NCBI RefSeq assembly: GCF_001613465.1
Contig: NZ_BDCK01000038.1
Span: 62,001 to 126,000, forward strand
DNA length: 64,000 nt
Direction: 5' to 3'
Origin: Nocardia niwae NBRC 108934 = DSM 45340
GTDB taxonomy: Bacteria > Actinomycetota > Actinomycetes > Mycobacteriales > Mycobacteriaceae
Position 1 is the stretch's first letter; each line of letters starts with the position of its first letter. Position numbers and translations under genes: made by a program. Of the stretch, positions 60,946-64,000 are shown piece by piece. The notes below the pieces were generated by a model. That model was not told where the DNA came from, did not search any database, and was given only the letters and a program-made list of their open reading frames with translations.

Positions 60946-61901
60946 ACGAATGCTCCTTGCTCGAGCGCGCGGCGGGTGCTGCGCAGGCTGTGCTCGAAGG
61001 TGGCCGAACTGCGGCGGCCGTCCATGAAGTTGGATCCCATCACCGCGAGATCCTCGGCGGTCGCGCCCAGGAAGAGCACCTTGGTGCCCGCCGCGCGCAA
61101 CCGGTCGATCTCGGCGCGGAGTTTGTCGCTCATCCGGTTGCGCAGCTGCCGTTCCAGCAGATGCCCCGGGCCGGTGGCCGGAATCCGGGCCGCGGAGGCC
61201 ATCGGCGCGAGCACGAGCACTTCGTCGAGGTTCTCGGCGGCGAGCAGGTCGACCGACGCGGTCGAGCCGGCGCCGCCGTCGACGAAGCGACGGCCCGCGA
61301 TGGGGACCGGCGGGAACCAGCCGGGAATCGCCCACGACGCCCGCAGCGCCTCGCCGATGGTCGCGGCGGGCGCGCCGGGTGAACCGAATGCCACGCGCTC
61401 GCCCGTCGCGTAGTCCATCGCCACCAGCCGGGTCGCGGGATGCGGCACCCACGAGCGGCCGGGGTTCAGCCGTTCGGCCAGCCGTCCCAGCCACCCCGCG
61501 TCGCCGCGGCCGACCGGCAGCAGTCCGCTGCCAGCGGCAAGCAGCGCCTGGCCGGGCTCCTGGCGGCGCAGGGGCAGCCGGGGCGAGCCGAGTCGCGGGC
61601 GCGGCAACGGCGGAAACCGGCCGGGCTCGGCGGCACGGTGCTCGCGCAGGATCGGGTCGGTCGCCGTGCCGCGCTGCATGGCGACCAGGTCGTCCACCGA
61701 GACGCCGCTGCCGAGCATCGTCACCGCTTCCGCGCCCGCCGAGGTGCCGATCAGCACGTCCGCCTCGCGCGGATCCCAGGCAAGCACGTCGCGGGCGGCG
61801 GCGAGCGCGGCGACGATCCATGCCGCCCCCACGGAGCCACCGCATCCGATGGCCAGGCCGCGCCGTTGCGACCTATTGTTGTTACCCATAGTCTCAGACA
61901 C
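60942..61901 (-). CDS. Patatin-like phospholipase coupled to an SDR gene
   Basis: 319 residues from GTG 61901, or 315 from ATG 61889 (MGNNNRSQRRGLAIGCGGSVGAAW). Oxyanion loop GCGGSVGAAWIVA, nucleophile elbow VLIGTSAGAEAVTM and dyad Asp in FVDGGAGSTASVDLL. Resembles the smaller actinobacterial patatins. Four-base overlap with the downstream SDR gene. Unlike the patatin at 41683 it lacks the canonical GGGxRG oxyanion loop, having CGGSVG instead. Confidence 0.88.
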   Translation of the reverse strand: MSETMGNNNRSQRRGLAIGCGGSVGAAWIVAALAAARDVLAWDPREADVLIGTSAGAEAVTMLGSGVSVDDLVAMQRGTATDPILREHRAAEPGRFPPLPRPRLGSPRLPLRRQEPGQALLAAGSGLLPVGRGDAGWLGRLAERLNPGRSWVPHPATRLVAMDYATGERVAFGSPGAPAATIGEALRASWAIPGWFPPVPIAGRRFVDGGAGSTASVDLLAAENLDEVLVLAPMASAARIPATGPGHLLERQLRNRMSDKLRAEIDRLRAAGTKVLFLGATAEDLAVMGSNFMDGRRSSATFEHSLRSTRRALEQGAFV

Positions 61902-61951
61902 TAGCCCAGCATGGCGCGGATGCCACGCCTCCGATCACACGGAGTGCGACA

Positions 61952-62497
61952 TCACGCCGTGAAGTGCAACGTCCATTCGCCGCGATAGTGCAGCCGGGTG
62001 ATGCTGCCGGGCGGAATGTCGATGCGCCAGAAGGACTTCGGCGGTGCGTCCAGCGTCACCAGCAACGCGGCCCTGACCACCGCCGGGTGCGTGACCGCGA
62101 TCGTCGGCACCGGCTGCGCGGCCACCTCGGCCATCCACAGCCTGGTCCGTTCGATCACATCCAATACGGATTCGCCGCCGTGCCCGCGGAACGCCGGGTC
62201 GGTGAGCCAGGCGTACAACTCGTCCTGCGGCACCGACATCAGTTCACCGCCGCGCCACGCGCCCGCGTCCAGGTCACGCAACCGGTTGTCCTCCTCCCCC
62301 GGCAGACCCAGCAACGCCGCGGTTTCCACCGTCCGGCGTTCCGGCCCGGTGAACACCCGCGCGGCGGTGAGCGGCCCGCACTCGGCCACCGCCCGCCTGC
62401 CCGCCTCGGTGAGCGATTCGTCCACCGGGAAACGTGCCTTCCGCATCGCCTCGGTCATCCCATGGCTGACCAGGTCGAGTCTGAGCACTTTTTGCAC
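61952..62497 (-). CDS. Histidine phosphatase family protein with a modified active-site motif
   Basis: 181 residues. The N-terminal motif, normally LxRHGxT, reads LDLVSHGMTEAMRKARFP, so the Arg before the phospho-His is Ser. The second His (IAVTHPAVVRAALL) and the Glu/Asp in LRDLDAGAWRGGEL are kept. The SHG form recurs in actinobacterial relatives as far as I recall, so it may define a subgroup with altered substrate. Divergent from lhr. Confidence 0.82.
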   Translation of the reverse strand: MQKVLRLDLVSHGMTEAMRKARFPVDESLTEAGRRAVAECGPLTAARVFTGPERRTVETAALLGLPGEEDNRLRDLDAGAWRGGELMSVPQDELYAWLTDPAFRGHGGESVLDVIERTRLWMAEVAAQPVPTIAVTHPAVVRAALLVTLDAPPKSFWRIDIPPGSITRLHYRGEWTLHFTA

Positions 62498-62603
62498 CTG
62501 TCGAAGCGTACGGCCCGGCGTCGGCGGGCGCTGTTCGATTGCTCCCGCTTCGCTCGGGAAACGGTACGGGCGTGCTTGTCGGTGGGCCGGTGCACACTGA
62601 AAC

Positions 62604-64000
62604 CATGGCCCAGTTCTCCCGCGCGACCCAGGAGTGGTTCGACGGCGCGTTCCCCGCGCCGACCTCCGCTCAGCTCGGGGCCTGGAAGGCGATCGCGGCG
62701 GGCGAGCACACGCTGGTCGTCGCGCCCACCGGCTCCGGCAAGACGCTCTCGGCGTTCCTCTGGGCGATCGACCGGCTGGCGACGCGGGAGCAGCGGCCCG
62801 AGCGGGCGGGCACCTCGGTGCTGTACGTGTCCCCGCTCAAGGCGCTCGCGGTGGATGTGGAGCGCAATCTGCGGGCGCCGCTGGTCGGCGTCACGCAAAC
62901 CGCCAAGCGCCTGGGCCTGGAACCGCCGGAGATCACCGTCGGGGTCCGTTCCGGCGACACCAGCGCGGCCGATCGGCGGTCCATGCTGCGCACCCCGCCG
63001 GACATCCTGATCACCACGCCCGAATCGTTGTTCCTCATGCTGACCTCGGCCGCCCGGGAGACGCTACGAGACGTGGGCACGGTGATCGTGGACGAGGTGC
63101 ACGCGATCGCCGGTTCCAAGCGCGGAGCGCATCTGGCGCTGTCGCTGGCCCGGCTCGATCTGCTGACCGAGCGGCCCGCCCAGCGCATCGGGCTGTCGGC
63201 GACCGTGCGGCCGCCGGAGGAGGTCGGGCGCTTCCTGGTCGGCAACGCTCCGATCACCCTGGTCGCGCCCCCCGCGCCGAAGACATTCGACCTCTCGGTG
63301 CGCGTGCCGGTGGCGGACATGACCGAGCCGGGCGATTCCGACCAGCCGGGATCGATCTGGCCGCACGTGGACGAGGCGATCGTCGATCTGATACTGGAGC
63401 ACCGGTCCTCGATCGTGTTCGCGAACTCCCGCAGGCTGGCCGAGCGGCTCACCGCCCGGCTCAACGAGGCCTACGCGGCCCGCCTCGGCGAGCCCGTGGA
63501 GATCGAGCACAAGCCGCCCGCTCAGCTCGGCCCGTCCACCGAGGTGATCCACGGCGCCGGCGCCCTGCTGGCGCGCGCGCATCACGGCTCGGTCAGCAAG
63601 GAGCAGCGGGCGCTGATCGAGGACGATCTCAAGAGCGGGCGGCTGCGCTGCGTCGTCGCGACCAGCAGTCTGGAACTCGGCATCGACATGGGCGCGGTGG
63701 ACCTGGTGGTCCAGGTGGAGGCGCCGCCCTCGGTAGCCAGCGGGTTGCAGCGGATCGGGCGGGCCGGGCATCAGGTCGGGGAGATCTCTCGCGGCGTGAT
63801 CTTCCCGAAGCACCGCACCGACGTCATCCACTGCGCGGTGGCCTCGCAGCGGATGACCGCCGGGCAGATCGAAGCGATTCAGATCCCGGCGCACCCGCTG
63901 GACATCCTCGCGCAGCAGACCGTCGCCGCGTGCGCGCTGGACCCGATCGACGTCGACGTATGGTTCGACATCGTGCGCGGCACCGGCAGTTACGCGGCGC
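62604..64000 (+). CDS. lhr: Large helicase-related protein Lhr (ATP-dependent helicase), 3' end beyond window
   Basis: 465 codons are present and the frame is still open at the right edge; the full protein is about 1500 residues in mycobacteria. Superfamily 2 motifs in order: Q-like PTSAQLGAWKAI, Walker A VVAPTGSGKTLSAFLWAIDRL, Ia SPLKALAVDV, II VDEVHAIAGSKRG, III GLSATVRPPEEVG, IV SSIVFANSRRLAERL, V CVVATSSLELGIDMG and VI SGLQRIGRAGHQVGE. Lhr is a DNA/RNA-DNA translocase helicase of the DNA damage response. ATG 62604 follows a CACACT box by 5 bases, suggesting a leaderless transcript. Ortholog of Rv3296. Confidence 0.95.

Noticed and set aside
60946..61845. SDR reading frame extending upstream to 61845
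   Set aside because: The extension is antisense-phase noise over the patatin gene on the same strand; ATG 60945 matches the family start and the coupling overlap.

Overview
The window is chromosomal DNA of a high-GC actinobacterium, most likely a Nocardia or a close mycolate-containing relative. Support: strong GC-ending codon bias, many GTG starts, several apparently leaderless promoters with TANNNT boxes next to the start codon, and gene order from about 21.4 to 41.5 kb and 47 to 64 kb that follows the Mycobacterium tuberculosis stretch Rv3274c (fadE25) to Rv3296 (lhr). No plasmid, prophage, IS element or CRISPR array was recognised.

Layout. 0-3.3 kb: branched-chain 2-oxoacid dehydrogenase operon E1alpha (cut by the left edge), E1beta and E2, with no E3. 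3.3-9.7 kb: thioesterase, AraC regulator divergent from a doubly frameshifted NmrA-like gene, MFS carrier, F420-type (DUF385) protein, LppU-like membrane protein, AAA ATPase. 9.7-12.7 kb: three-gene proton-translocating transhydrogenase operon (pntAA-pntAB-pntB). 13.1-15.7 kb: HIT hydrolase, mycothiol-type DinB enzyme, peptidase E, GtrA protein. 16.3-21.2 kb: a less conserved block with a glycolate/lactate FAD oxidase, a small acetyltransferase, a lower-GC PIN-domain nuclease with a zinc ribbon, an epoxide hydrolase behind a large palindromic operator, and an orphan barstar. 23.9-27.7 kb: an ECF41-type sigma factor operon and a truncated phosphotransferase remnant.

21.4-41.5 kb is the mycolate-lineage housekeeping block: fadE25 with a TetR regulator, purE-purK, GtrA, PH-domain protein, birA, accD5, accE5, maf, sseA and accA3. 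These supply fatty and mycolic acid precursors: AccA3 carries biotin, AccD5/AccE5 form the carboxyltransferase and BirA loads biotin. Relative to M. tuberculosis the block has gained a two-component system and an acyl-ACP desaturase. It has lost the SufE-like gene between sseA and accA3, and its SseA has lost the catalytic cysteine.

41.6-50.6 kb: patatin, two adjacent Ser/Thr kinases, a short GNAT-like gene, and the lysine catabolism locus lat-lrpA divergent from pcd (lysine to alpha-aminoadipate). 50.6-54.3 kb: gene-poor surroundings of an initiator tRNA, a polytopic membrane protein and a tannase-like lipoprotein. 54.3-64 kb: a fused indolepyruvate ferredoxin oxidoreductase-type enzyme, lipoprotein, secreted lipase, an SDR-patatin operon, a histidine phosphatase and the start of the large helicase gene lhr, cut by the right edge.

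The most unusual signals are the cysteine-free SseA next to a Cys-containing winged-helix regulator, the PIN-zinc ribbon gene, and a set of clear palindromic operators (epoxide hydrolase, fadE25, accA3, lat, indolepyruvate oxidoreductase, pntAA). No clear multi-gene novel system was found.
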